Positions 24,098-36,650 of a stretch of 64,000 nt of DNA are shown piece after piece (the stretch's first letter is position 1; each line of letters begins with the position of its first letter). A program made the position numbers and the translations under genes. The notes below the pieces were generated by a model, which did no database searches, had not been told where the DNA came from, and saw only the letters and a list, made by a program, of their open reading frames with translations. Origin of the DNA: Astropecten irregularis (Eukaryota; Echinodermata; Asteroidea; Paxillosida; Astropectinidae); contig OZ020249.1 in assembly GCA_963971285.1 (NCBI GenBank), positions 2,604,001 to 2,668,000 on the forward strand, given 5' to 3'.

Positions 24098-25175
24098 CTC
24101 GATCCACCAATTGGGGGATCTGCTCGATCCACCAATTGGGGGATCTGCTCGATCTACCAATTGGGGGATCTGCTCGATCCACCAATTGGGGATCTGCTCC
24201 AGCCACCAATTGTGGGATCTGCTCGATCCACCAATTGTGGGATCTGCTCGATCTACCACCAATTGGGGGATCTGCTCCAGTAACCAATTGGGGGATCTGC
24301 TCGATCCACCAATTGGGGGATCTGCTCGATCCACCAATTGGGGGATCTGCTCGATCCACCAATTGGGGGATCTGCTCGATCCACCAATTGGGGGATCTGC
24401 TCGATCTACCAATTGGGGGATCTGCTCGATCCACCAATTGGGGGATCTTCTCCAGCCACCAATTGGGGGATCTGCTCGATCTACCAATTGGGGGATCTGC
24501 TCGATCCACCAATTGGGGGATCTTCTCCAGCCACCAATTGGGGGATCTGCTCGATCTACCAATTGGGGGATCTGCTCGATCTACCAATTGGGGGATCTTC
24601 TCCAGCCACCAATTGGGGGATCTGCTCGATCTACCAATTGGGGGATCTGCTCGATCTACCAATTGGGGGATCTGCTCGATCTACCAATTGGGGGATCTTC
24701 TCCAGCCACCAATTGGGGGATCTGCTCGATCTACCAATTGGGGGATCTGCTCGATCTACCAATTGGGGGATCTTCTCCAGCCACCAATTGGGGGATCTGC
24801 TCGATCTACCAATTGGGGGATCTGCTCGATCTACCAATTGGGGGATCTGCTCGATCTACCAATTGGGGGATCTGCTCGGTCCACCAATTGGGGGATCTGC
24901 TCGATCCACCAATTGGGGGATCTGCTCGATCCACCAATTGGGGGATCTGCTCGATCCACCAATTGGGGGATCTGCTCGATCCACCAATTGGGGGATCTGC
25001 TCGATCCACCAATTGGGGGATCTGCTCGATCTACCAATCGGGGGATCTGCTCGATCCACCAATTGGGGGATCTGCTCGATCCACCAATTGGGGGATCTTC
25101 TCCAGCCACCAATTGGGGGATCTTCTCCAGCCACCAATTGGGGGATCTTCTCCAGCCACCAATTGGGGGATCATC
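24098..25175. repeat. 25-bp satellite, about 43 units
   Basis: The unit is close to GATCTGCTCGATCCACCAATT plus GGGG and contains the palindrome CCAATTGG. Three variants alternate: CGATCC, CGATCT and TCTCCAGCC. The TCTCCAGCC variant recurs at 24451, 24526, 24601, 24701 and 24776, that is every 75 or 100 bases, then three times in a row at 25101-25151. One unit is a base short near 24190 and one has a 3-base insertion near 24258. Long open frames on both strands come from the stop-free unit. Confidence 0.95.
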
Positions 25176-26084
25176 CGACAATTTGGCAAAAATGGGATGA
25201 GCGGCCAATTTCATGAAACTTGTCTTATTTTAGGATCGATCTTAGAACTTAGGAAGAGTCTCAGTTGTAAGATCGATCTTATGTATAACTCGTCCTGAGA
25301 CCAATTTTACCAAATTCATGCGTCTTTAGATCAGTCCATCATGCTGATAAACAAATTGTAATTTATTGGACGAGGATGGTGTTTCCAACGGCTCCACCAT
25401 GATAACTTTAATCAATTGGAGCGAATGCATGCAACAGCCATAGTGGTAAAACTGTGAAGCATGAAGTACGTAAAAACTCAAGATGCCCGATTGGATGTTG
25501 TTTTCGTCTGCTGAAACTAACTCATAGGTAATCACATGGGTGACAAGCTCAAATTCATATGCCACTCTTTTACTTTCTAAAACTTGGAAAAATCCCTATC
25601 AAATAATAGACCTACAAGTACCTGTTTTTCTTCTATGTTTTCCTTGTCATTTTAAAGTATCAATTGAATTTCTCTGATCACGGAATATGAACTCGCATAG
25701 CCAAGGCCTACATGTATGGCCTCCCCACCTGCCGAGCTTTGCGATCAGCGCCATTGTTGTTATTCAGTAGGCCTATCATATACAAATGTTCATGCAAATA
25801 ACACAACACTCAGACCCGTCCAAAGTTCAGACGAGTTCAGCCGCGTTGCTATGGAAGTTGAGATGCGTCGAATGCGTCTTAACTTTGGTGAAAACTCTGG
25901 TTGCCCTCAGGAGAGTGTGCCGCACACACTCTCCCGAGGACGGCCAGATTACACTGGCCGGAACGTTGAGATCACTTCTCATCGGTTCTTTTCAGAACCA
26001 CACCTCTAGAAAAGGTTTCTCCACAAACCTTCCTTTCTTATGTTACTTCCACCATGCAAAGCACCAATCATACTTAGATTACCG
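25176..26084. other. Intergenic, nothing recognised
   Basis: Several GATCGATC words near 25230-25280. The open frames at 25716-26133 overlap in two frames and show no domain. Confidence 0.4.
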
Positions 26085-26245
26085 GTATTCAGAAAAATCA
26101 TGTCACAATATAAAGAACACACAGAGTATATGAGAGCAGATTTGTGATGTACGATGTATCCCACATCATTACGTGCACAGATATTTGAGATGTGCAAACA
26201 TCGCACGTATCACAATACATGTGCAGAGATATTTGTGAATTTGTG
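26085..26245. repeat. Dispersed GATGTACGAT repeat, copy 1
   Basis: Shares GAAAAATCATG, TTTGTGATGTACGAT and GCAGATATTTG blocks with 28440-28680 and 55690-55945. Confidence 0.5.
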
Positions 26246-26352
26246 ATTAAATGCCTGGACGATTAATCATGATTACCCGGAAGTGACTACCAGTAGACAC
26301 TACACCTACAATGTAGGCTTAGACCCCTATTGAATCAAGATTGCGTCGCCAC

Positions 26353-28134
26353 TAAGGCTGCAGTTTGTATCCGGTTAACCGACCGTTCAAAAGGGTACCC
26401 AGGTACATTTTCCCAGTTAGGTTAATCTTTTTAATGGCCTCTTCTTTTTGAAACATACCGGTAGACACTTCTAGAGTTCACAAAGAAAAAATGTCAATGA
26501 TCTTTTGAAAATTGGACCAGCAGGCAAATGCAAAGCAAAGGCCAAACATTTTGCTATGTCTACCACTGCCAAATGTTGTGACACAAGAATGTTGTCAACC
26601 AAGTTCCTAAAAGACCCAAACTTGCTATTTCTTTATTAGCTGTTTCGCATGCAGCGGAACAGCTTTTGTTTTTCTTATTTTTTTTTTTTTTTTTTCATTT
26701 TTTTTTTCATTTTTTTTTTTCCACTTTTTTCCCATAGACATAACACGGGGATTTTATGCAAGTCACTTCTACCATTATGCAAATTCCGATCAACTTCATA
26801 CTTGGCACATAGTTAGACCACCACCCCGAATAGTGTCTCGCGTATGTACGTCATCGTGACGTCATCACGTGCACAATTACGTCATCATAAAAGTGCAAAT
26901 TTAAGGGCTCTTTATCTCCGGAACTGCAAGTCCGATGCAACTCAAACTTGGTATGCAAGTATATGGGGACGTGTTATAGACAAAAATTGAGGTCACGTGT
27001 CGATGACGTCATCGTGTAATTTTATACGAATTATTCAATTTTTGGACCTTTTCTTTATATCTCATGAACGACAAATCGTAATTTCGAAATTCTTTCGGTA
27101 AAATGTTTGTTAGGTTATAGGCATATGCCACAATTTACAAAAAAGGTGTGACGTCATGATGACGTCATCAAAAAGCCGATTTTCAGATTCACATATAAGG
27201 GAATATCCGATGGTGATGAAACTTGGTGGGTAGGTAGGGAATGGTACTAGTATCCTAAATGTGAAATGACGTCACGATGACGTCATCAGCTGATTTTTAA
27301 TTGATTTTTGAATATTTAATTTTGCCATTTTTTCCCAGAAACACACATAAGCGAATATCCGATCGTAATGAAACTTGGTGGGTAGGTAGGGAATGATACT
27401 AGTATCCATAAAATGTGAATTGACGTCACGATGACGTAATCGGCTGATTTTTTTATTGATTTTTGAATATTTAATTTTGCCATTTTCCCCAGAAACACAT
27501 ATTAGCGAATATCTGATCGTAATCAACTTTGTGGATAAGTAGGAAATGGTATTAGTATCCCTAATGTGAAGTGACGTCATGATGATGTCATCGGCTGATT
27601 TTTTATTGATTTTTTTAATAATTAATTTTGGCCATTTTAGAATCAAACATAACACAAAACACGGGCTTTGGAACTTTTTGGACCGCTGATGGCTATCTGA
27701 GGTAGTGGGACAATTGTGCACACGTGAATGGAGCACGACGAGCTAGAAAATGAATCATTTTGCTGTTTCCACTGCCCATAAGCCCAAGCATACATACTAT
27801 GCACGCTGGCCTATAGTAGACGTGTGTATTGCCACGTGTATGTACATGTATCAGTATACATACATATGTGTGTATTGATGGACAACTGACGACGCTCCTG
27901 ATAGTTGTTAACGGCAATGAAGACACCACTGATTTGCTTTTTTCTGTACTGGGCCAATTGCGTTCATGTTTATTTTTCATATTATTTATAAAACATACAC
28001 GAAACAGCTCAGTGTTTGTCAACAAACACAGGTCTAGTTTTTCTTTGTTTTCTTTGTTATACGGGTAATCATAACCGTAACCGAAAAACAGACGGGTAAC
28101 CGGTTACAAAATTATTCGTAAACTTACAGCCCTA
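26353..28134. mobile_element. hAT-type element interrupted by a Helentron
   Basis: Left end TAAGGCTGCAGTTTG and right end, inverted, TAGGGCTGTAAGTTT. A perfect 8-bp duplication GTCGCCAC flanks it (26345-26352 and 28135-28142). The hAT's own sequence is only about 375 bp, because 26633-28039 is a later insertion. Confidence 0.75.
26633..28039 (+). mobile_element. Helentron-like non-autonomous element (HINE), copy 2
   Basis: Same family as 12336-13588. AGCTGTTTCG starts at 26638 and its inverse CGAAACAGCT is at 28000-28009. A GTGTTTGT/ACAAACAC hairpin and CTAGTT at 28034-28039 follow. Three ~152-bp tandem units are centred on ACTTGGTGGGTAGG-like words at 27221, 27373 and 27526. Many GACGTCAT palindromes are present. 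Confidence 0.65.
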
Positions 28135-28439
28135 GTCGCCACACTATACGAACAATGCATGATGTACAACATACATGTACCTAATATGCGGCGTTGACAG
28201 ACAAAACACGAATGTCTAACGACTTCAAGTCATCCAAGTCTAGGCAGCTGCTACACAGTCCTCCTCCACACAACACGCACCTTGGGCACGGTTTGTGACT
28301 GAGAATAGTAGTAACTCATGGAATAAATCGCCACTCGCAGGCACTTGCCATGATTAATCAAGTAGTTGTGAATGAACTAATCGAGTAATCGACACAGGAA
28401 TGTAATCGCGATTAACCAATTAATCAAGTTAATCGCCCA

Positions 28440-28680
28440 GGCCTATTTGTGATGTACGATATCGTACATCACAAATAATGTGTGCAGAAAATGTGAAATG
28501 TGTGATGTCAGCCCTGTGCCACCATTCTTTGTCGACTTGCGCATGATACATGTACACGTATACATGTACAGTACATGTATAATTTCACAATGGTGTGAAT
28601 ATTGTGCGCCCCAAATGTCATGTGTCATGGCGACTGTCACATCGTGCCCTGTTTGGGTACCATGCTATAGAGGTCGTGCA
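28440..28680. repeat. Dispersed GATGTACGAT repeat, copy 2
   Basis: Contains GATGTACGATATCGTACATC (a 20-bp palindrome), TGCGCATGATA, GTGTGAATA, TGTGCGCCCCA and TGTCATGGCGAC, in the same order as 55690-55945. Confidence 0.6.
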
Positions 28681-29180
28681 GTCACGTGATCAGGACGCAA
28701 TTTTGGACGGCAACGCTGTTCAATGCACGTACATACATGTAGTGTAGGTAATGTAACCCACATGCGTTCGAGTAGCTTGCAAATCAACCGGACGCAGAAG
28801 TGTGTGCATATGATGCTGCCTGGTACCACATGTACTGTACGCGTGCGTGCGTACGCACGCCGTCCAAAATGGCCGGTGCTGTCAAGTGACGTTACGTGCA
28901 CGCTCTCTATTGGTAGATCTAGTGGCACTGGCAACAGGGTCTAAACCATTTGCAGCAATTCTGTCATGTCTGTACATTGTACATGTACATGCAAGCCTCC
29001 ATCAACAATGGACCTGAACAATTCTACATCATATGCAACCAAAATTCAATACAATGCAACCTTTAATACTGCACGTATGGGCCGTCCATAAACTATACGC
29101 CATGCGTACAGGGGGGAGGGGGTCTACAAAATCAGCTTTTCGTCATACTGTGCAACTGAGATGTGTACTTGTATTTTATA
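28681..29180. other. Intergenic with a GGCCGTCC element fragment
   Basis: 29078-29150 starts GGGCCGTCCATAAACTA and continues GCCATGCGTACAGGGGGG, matching the left end of the element at 50303-51150. Nothing else is recognised. Confidence 0.5.
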
Positions 29181-29688
29181 GCGCGTTCGATTTGGTTACT
29201 CGCGCTTACTCGTGCTTTCAGCTCGGGTATAGGTGCACATGCGCAATTGGTAGTAATAAACGAACGAACGATATTTGCCCGAGTTTCAACTAGACGGGTC
29301 AAGACTCAAGAGGTCGTGCGTTGCAAATACTGCATCCAATCGTCGATTATCAGGCGATAAAAGCAACATTCGGCCATATCATTCCCCATTTCTGTCACTT
29401 CCAGTTTCAAAAATGATTTTCTTCCGAAATATACTTCTCCTGGCTATTTTACTCATCCACAAGTTAAAACAAAAAATTATTATCAATTTTGTTACAAAGA
29501 AAAGTTCCGTCTGTTTGCATTTTGGCCATCTTGGAACAATGCACTATGGGATACTTACCGAAGTAACCCGCTCGGCGAGTCGCTCACTTGGGCCAGGCCC
29601 GAGTAAGCGCGAGATGTGACGTCAAAGTCAAATCGAACGCTGTCGCGCTTCCCGGAGTAAGCTCGAGTGACCAAATCGAACGCACTCA
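29181..29688. mobile_element. MITE with GCGTTCGATTTGGT ends
   Basis: GCGTTCGATTTGGTTACTCG at the left matches the inverse of the right end (GCGTTCGATTTGGTCACTCG). The interior has extra CGCTTACTCG words. No target duplication is evident. Confidence 0.55.
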
Positions 29689-29835
29689 AAATGAGCAGGG
29701 TATGATACATGTAGTAAAACTAGATATTGTGTCTGTTGAAAACAGAACACATGGCTTTTCCTTTTTATGATATTAAAAAATTCTCAAAACATTATACACA
29801 CAAAACATTTGATTAAGATATTAAGCTTTATACTT

Positions 29836-30955
29836 TTTAAGAGTGCAACTTAAATCTGAAGTCACTTGACTTGGTCATGTTTGTGTCACAGGGAAAGACC
29901 TTGCCTAACATTTACTTTTGCTGAAAGAATCATGATCCTAGCTCATACAACTTTTAAATGAGGAGCTACTTCCTGTTTGACCGGAAGTAGAGGTCACAGA
30001 GGTCAAGCGATGTGACACAAATGAAGGAAATTGCCTTACATTCACTTTTGGTGAAATAATCATGATCATAGCTGTAACTACTTTTAAATGAGGAGCTACT
30101 TCCTGTTTGACCGGAAGTAGAGGACACAGAGGTCAAGCAATGTGTCACAAAAAAAGACCTTGCCTAACATTGATATTTGGTGAAAGAATCATGATCCTAG
30201 CTCTTACCACTTTTAAATGAGGAGCTACTTCCTGTTTGCCCTGAACAAGTCAATGGGCTATAGCGTGAAAAATATTCAAAAAATCATAAAAAATACAAAA
30301 ATGACGCTGTCTTGACGTAACTTCATAATTACAATTCCGAACCTCCAATTCACCAATGTACCAATTTTCAAGGCCATCGGCCGGTCCTACTATGTGTTAT
30401 AAAAATCGCATTTTTTATGACGTCATGATGACGTCATTGAATTTTTGTCTATGCAGTGTTCATCTATGGTGTATGCTCAAGAATTATCAAAAAGAAATTC
30501 AAAGATATCTTGTTTCGTTTACTAGATATCGTTAAAAGAACTTTAATGACCCAAAATTTCAATAAATCATAAAAAATCAGGGAATGACGTCATGATGACG
30601 TCATTGCAATTTTTCGATATAACACTTCCCGACTTAGATACATACCAAGTTTCAACTCAATCAGACCTAGGGTTCGTTCATAATTGATGTCTGAAGTTTG
30701 CCCCTTTAAGACACTGTCACGTGACACCTGATGACGTCATGATGACGAAAAGTTTCGGCAACCAACTACGCTGTGGGGACTTTGTTTTGACCAAGTTTGA
30801 TTAAAATCGGCAGTTTAAAAGTGGCAAAAGTGGCACCGAGAATGCCCCTGTGCTTTGTCTATAGGAATTCCAAACGACAAGAAGAAGAAGAAGAAGAAAA
30901 AAAAAAAATCAGAACAAAAACAATACCTTTTCCGTTGAACACGGAAAAGCCAATA
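29836..30955 (-). mobile_element. Helentron-like repeat family C, copy 2 with 130-bp tandem units
   Basis: On the minus strand it starts TTGGCTTTTCCGTGTTC near 30955 and follows the same block order as 8228-8900. Its far end (29836-30245) holds three tandem ~130-bp units. AGGAGCTACTTCCTGTTTG begins at 29961, 30091 and 30220. A further diverged piece of this family is at 57840-58010. Confidence 0.55.
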
Positions 30956-31774
30956 AGATGATGTTTCACACATAAAACATTGCATAAAAAACTAACACTT
31001 CCATGTTCTACAATCGTGAAGCAATACAGCAGTGTGACAGCTGCAAGCACATGTACTGAATACTCTGCAAGGGTACTGTATGGTGAATCTATAATATTCT
31101 AAATGCTCAAGGGTTAGTCAGATTTAATAACATCTACCAGGGGATGCATTACAACTATTAGACTACATGTACTTCTAGTTTTAGAGGATAAATACTGTAT
31201 GTATGTGCAGTATGCAGTATCTCATATTACAGCCATAACACAGAATGGCCCGCCTGTACAGTAAATGCAGCAGTGAGCCTGCAAATAGGTCTTCTCACCA
31301 CTCCAGTTGATTCGATTAGGGAACCATTTGATCCATAGCTGTTAATACAATTTGGGCACAATTAATTGATCCATGGGTGCATGAACTTGACCTTGGCTAA
31401 TATTGTTTGTAATTGAGTTAAAGCACTGATGTCCCATGGGAACTTGCCCCCAAATGCTCTTATTGTACATGATGCAAGTAGACATGGAACTGTTTTAAAG
31501 TATTACCATGCACTGACTGGATGTGTGGCTGTGTGTACTGTCCTGTTTGACAGCGTGCGGTTGTGGTAAATAAACAGCATGCAAGTGTTCCTATTTTTTG
31601 CTTCCCTATTGACTTATTGTGGCTACACAAAATTGTGATGGCTGATAGTAATTCTTGTGCTGACACTAAAAAGACACACAAAACAAAATTGTCGAAAGTA
31701 ATGTCTGCCAGTAACATGGGCGATAGCGCATGGTGTGGAGCACTTAAAATTATTTCGACCAGACATTGGGTTTG
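30956..31774. other. Intergenic, nothing recognised
   Basis: No gene or repeat I can support. Confidence 0.4.
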
Positions 31775-32136
31775 AAGGTAATTTCAATTCATACTTTGGT
31801 TTTTGTCAAAGAAATACAGATTCGTGGGCAAAAATATCAAGGAAGATACAGTAAAAGTAATCTGTGAAAATTTCAGTCCCATACGTTGCCCACTTTTTGA
31901 GAAAACAATAAAAAAAAAATGCCACAGTATTTCTTAAGCATTTTCTCTTTAATTTTTGATCTTTTAAAAGATCAAAAAGATTTTTGGTCGTTGTTTTACT
32001 AATTTCTGGATAAATACACCATTTCAGGCGGAAAAAAACAGTATGTTTCTACCACCACCATCTTCATACCCTGTAAGTTATACGTAAATCTGTGAACATT
32101 TCTGTTTTGGTTTCTTACCAAAGTATGATACTACCT
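31775..32136. mobile_element. MITE with AAGGTAGTATCATACTTTGG-type ends
   Basis: The left end AAGGTAATTTCAATTCATAC and the right end, inverted AAGGTAGTATCATACTTTGG, bound 362 bp. It abuts the family A copy at 32141 with a shared TTAA. Left-end fragments recur at 35583-35715 and 42650-42730. Confidence 0.65.
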
Positions 32137-32140
32137 TTAA

Positions 32141-32665
32141 AGGGAGCATATAGGATTTGCAAGGCCTCAACATTTTTTTATTGAGTTTGAGACAGAAAAT
32201 GGACTCAACAGTTCGTAAACAGTGCAAACAGTCACCATGGGAAATCTTGGTTCATCAAATGCTGGGTTTTTTAAGGAAATCAAGATTGTCTTTTCCAAAG
32301 ATCATTCGTCCGAACGATTTTTGGAATGTAAGGACACCCTCACTTGAGTTGTTTTATTATCCCCTTTCACTCAAGGTATGAAGATGGTGCTGGTACATGT
32401 AGAAACATACCGTTAAAAATTCCACCTGAAATGCTGTATTTATCCAGAAATTAGTAAAACAAAGACCGAAAACAGTTTTGATCTCGGGGTAAGATCAAAA
32501 CCATTCTTTATGTTTTATAAGAAAAATGGAGACAGGTTTTCACTATTTTCTTGTGACTCGGATGTCCGATTGAGCTCAAATTTTCACAGGTTTACTATTT
32601 CATATGTTTGATCAGACAAAGTATGTGTGCTGTCATGTAACCTTTACCAATCATGTATTGTGCCT
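32141..32665 (+). mobile_element. TTAA repeat family A, full copy 3
   Basis: TTAA at 32137-32140 and 32666-32669. Starts AGGGAGCATATAGG and ends TGTATTGTGCCT. This copy has an extra CATGTA at about 32394-32401. Confidence 0.75.
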
Positions 32666-32669
32666 TTAA

Positions 32670-34531
32670 TGAGTGGGTTTTGCCCCGAGGTCAGCTCGGT
32701 CAGCATTGAATTTATGACCTGGATACTTTTAAGTTTTACCAGGCAGAGGTTGGCTGGTCTGGTCCTTGGCCTTGCTCTGTGGTAAAAGTAACACAGTCTC
32801 CACAAGACTGACACTCCATTGGTTTTAAAAAGTAACTGAGAAGAAAGTTTACTGGGTGTTCAGACTGGACTTAAAATGAGTAAAACAAGTCCAGTCCGAA
32901 TACTCCGAAGGGCTTTACGTGTGCATGTACAGAATACTGATCAAGCTGACAGCTGATAGAACAATTTTAAAAGCTGTCAATATATAGTTAGAGGAGCATG
33001 TACCAATACATGTATACATGGGTTTTGGAGAGACACAAATTATGAGCACTACATTGTACCTGGCTTTGCCTTTGCAAAAAAAACATACATGTATAAATGC
33101 CACCAACTTTGAACATACTGTACATATGTAAATTGTATTCATTTGGTTTGACATTTTCTAGGAAATACGATAAGATCTTTCAAGTTTCATGTAAATATAC
33201 TGCACATATACTGTACATGTATACAATATCTAAGTTTCATACTGTGAGGTTTACTGAACACCTGTCTGGCCTTTGACCACATGTAGTAATTATTCAGGCA
33301 ACATGGTGTCCAAAGGTTTGGTTGCCCCATATTGATTGTGTGCACGGTGCAGATGTTTGTACATATGTGTAGCGGTACACCCATATCATGTGTACACTGT
33401 ACACATAGCTCAGATGGCCTTATGACGTGTACGTAAATGTACATTGTACACAGTATGTACACATGTAAATTATATATTGCACCTTCAAACAAACTACACC
33501 AGTTGCAAAATTTGTACACAAAATGACTCATTCACAATTTATTTAATATTCTGATTGTGACAAGTTACATGATACATGTGTACATACAGTGTAATACTGT
33601 GGCAGGTAGTCAGTCACACTTTATTTCTTTCCTAATTTTAAGACCTGAAACTATTTATACACCATGACATACTATATTACTGTTCCTTACTATTAATACT
33701 TTAGTGGCTCACTATAATCACAGAAAGCACATTTAGTTTTGGCAATAAAATGAAAGAATTGCAACACTGGAAAACAATGCGTTTGCAGTTTCCTCCTGTC
33801 ATGTGGATACTACCGGTATGTGAATAAATTGTATTCAGGAATTGGAAACTTGTACACGATTAGCCTTCATGTACATTGTAAAGGCTGTGTTGACATATCC
33901 AGGTACACTGCACTGGGCATAAACATAAAATACTGGTAACTTACATGTACATACGTGTACATGTACATTGTGTTGTAAATGTAAAGTAATTTGAATTCAA
34001 CATGTTGACAAAATCTCAACAAGTATTGTATTAGTTTAGGCATAATTCAGTTATTCTCCATGTCAATGATCATATTCAATAAGCTGCCAAACCTGTGTCT
34101 CAGTGTCATCTACCTGATATTTGCATCATTTTGCTTTGCAGCAATTTACATTGTTTCAAAAACAGTTGTGGGGATTATGTATTTAATTTCATTTGCAAAA
34201 TATTTATAAATTAGATTAGATTTAGAAAGTGTAGGTTTGTACATTCTATAAACTACAAGTATTAGCTTTGTGCAAGCACCCAGTGCCAGGGAAAGTTCTA
34301 AATCAGGGAAGACAGCGAACTAAGTTAAGAAGTTGCTTACTGTTCTGAGAGTGTATTTAGGCATTTTAGGGTATGTTTACATGTAGATGTATGTACATGT
34401 ATGCGACAAGTTAATCTCAAAGTAATTGCATTCTGGGCTTTATCAAGAGCTCTGGGGTGGATTGCAATAAAACGATCTTTAAGATCCTTTTATTGCAATT
34501 AATAATTGGTGGGCTTAAAAAGGATGTAGAC
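32670..34531. other. Intergenic, nothing recognised
   Basis: Many TACATGTAC words; no supported gene. Confidence 0.4.
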
Positions 34532-34920
34532 CAGGGGGTGGGCAATCTGCTGCCCGCCATTGATTTTTTTGCGGCCCGCGAGACGCATCCAGTAAGAAAA
34601 AAATGTGTATGTGCTTCACACAGCGCGGTATACGGTATAAACACAAAGAACGAGCTAGCTCCGAGTTCCCTATTAATTGCTGGCGCTTGTGATGTGCCTA
34701 AAATTTCTTTCAGTTCTTATCAATTGTGTCATATCGGTATTGCTTTGACAACAAACAAAGCTCAGTTGTCAGGTTGTGTTCCTTAGTGGGGTTGCCCTCT
34801 AAGAAAATCCTTGTTACTGAATGTTTGAAATTGAAAGTGCATTGTTAACCATAGTGCGGCCCACCAAATGCTCCATTCCTCGTTTCTGGCCCATTGATTC
34901 ATAAAGGTTGCCCACCCCTG
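34532..34920. mobile_element. hAT-type MITE, 389 bp
   Basis: Ends CAGGGGGTGGGCAATC and GGTTGCCCACCCCTG, flanked by perfect 8-bp duplications ATGTAGAC (34524-34531, 34921-34928). CAGGGGTGGGCAA is a classic hAT end. Confidence 0.85.
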
Positions 34921-34928
34921 ATGTAGAC

Positions 34929-35719
34929 CAAGTTGACTTTCTAGGCGGTCTTGAGTAAGACAAAGAAGTTAGCCCATTGCAATATCGGTAAGCCAGTCTT
35001 TTTTAGCTCCTTGTGAACTGAAAAATCGTTACTCATCGACTAGTGTTGGGATTTAGGTTACATGTAACTGACCCAGATTTAATTATCCAGTTACAAAATT
35101 TCACTAACCGTTAACTGAAACTGAAAGGAACAAAAAAATGGACAAACGTTTGACTCATTGCTCAACAACCCATTGTGTGTAAACAGGTTTTTCACACACA
35201 GGATCTAAAAGAAACATTGTACATATACATATATTTACATACATTATGTACAGATCTAAATGTTTGAAGTTGATCTAAAAAATAACATCATTAAAAGTAT
35301 TCCAAAAGCGACAATCACATTGAAGAGAGTTATAAATTGCACACGTACTGTAGATGTATGTCACGCATGTCGCACGTGATTACATCTAGGTTATTACCTG
35401 ATTTTTTTTTGCAATCAATAACCGGATATGAAATTACCCAATTTTGCCCAACACTAACTCTGACACAATATTTTGTGACTCGATTTCATGATCTGCCTTA
35501 TGAATCCATGACTTGGGTAGTACTACTACTTAGTATTAGCCTAGTACTGGTAGCACTTACTAACTGAACAAGATTACTCTTAAAGGTAGTATCATACTTT
35601 GGTTTTTGTCAAAGAAATACAGATTCATGGGCAAAAATATCAAGGAAGATACAATCACAGTCATCTGTGAAAATTGCAGTCCCATACGGTGCCCACTTTT
35701 TGAAAAAAATCGTGAAAAA
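34929..35719. other. Intergenic with MITE fragment
   Basis: 35583-35715 is the left part of the AAGGTAGTATCATACTTTGG MITE and is cut at its 3' side by the LINE tail at 35720. The rest has no recognised feature. Confidence 0.5.
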
Positions 35720-36650
35720 CGGCCACAGTATTTATTTTATTTTTTTTATTTTATTACCTTTATTGCACAGAAAAATTAAAAGACACGTAGTGCAAGAGGG
35801 AAACCCCGAAACAGGCACACAGGCCCACAAAATGGGGACCCTTTACAACATCAAAAACCAAGAGACAGACTGACAAAGGACAGGCACAATTAACAGGCAA
35901 ACAACCGAGGACAAAGATAAAATAATATTCCTAGTAAAAAAAAATGTTAAAAGATGGGAGATACTACTTATTAAAACTCCGGCAAGATATAGGAGATATG
36001 ATAAAAAAATAAATAATAAACAGGTTTACAAAGAGAACCCCAAAATTTCACCCGTCAGTAGCTGGATTGTGTATCAATGGCTTGTGTGGTAGTGCTTGAA
36101 TAGACCTTGTTTAAAAAAAGAAAACTCTTGGGAATTTCTTATGTTAGATGGGATTTCGTTCCAGGAATTGTATATGCGGTTAAAAAAGGTTTGCCTAAAA
36201 ATACCAGTTTTACATTTGTTGGGAATAAGAGTAATAGAATCGGAAGATCTCAAATTGTGAGAATCAGTGTTGCGGAAGCTAACCTTGTCATCAATTATAA
36301 TAGATGTCAAATTCTGGAGGCCCTTGAAAAAAAGGACATTATCTTTGAGTTTACGACGATTTTCTAGGCTGAGGAGGTCTAAATCTTTTAGCCGCTCCTC
36401 ATACGGGGCAGAACTCCTAAGAATAAATTTAGTGGCACGCCTCTGGACTTTTTCAATGGCATTATTAAGACCTTTAGCACTAGGATTCCGGATCTCGGAC
36501 CCGTATTCCAAAATGGGTCTAACATGCGCTAAATAAAGAGTTTTACGTGTCGCAATATCGTAAACATCGAAACAAGTGTGCCTGATCATACCGAGAATGC
36601 GATTGGCTTTGCAAACCATTTTGTTGATGTGCAACTTCCAACTCAAATTT
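35720..36650 (-). pseudogene. 5'-truncated CR1-like LINE, reverse transcriptase C-terminus
   Basis: The minus frame 36650-36074 ends in a stop and reads as the C-terminal (thumb and tail) part of a non-LTR retrotransposon polymerase. Motifs include ANRILGMIRHTCFD, LAHVRPILEYGSE, EKVQRRATKFIL and PYEERLKDLDLLSLENRRK. It is followed by a ~350-bp 3' untranslated part ending AATAAAGGTAATAAAATAAA, an end typical of CR1-group elements. The catalytic core is missing. The 5' break joins directly to a tRNA-containing repeat at 36651, so the first codons of the open frame are SINE sequence, not LINE protein. Confidence 0.8.

Noticed and set aside
24098-25175. CRISPR array
   Set aside because: The units are contiguous with no unique spacers, and the genome is animal.
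24044-25298. Long open frames of up to 395 codons with NWGICSIHQLGDLL-like repeats
   Set aside because: They are the 25-bp satellite read in stop-free frames on both strands; there is no start context, splice site or unique domain.
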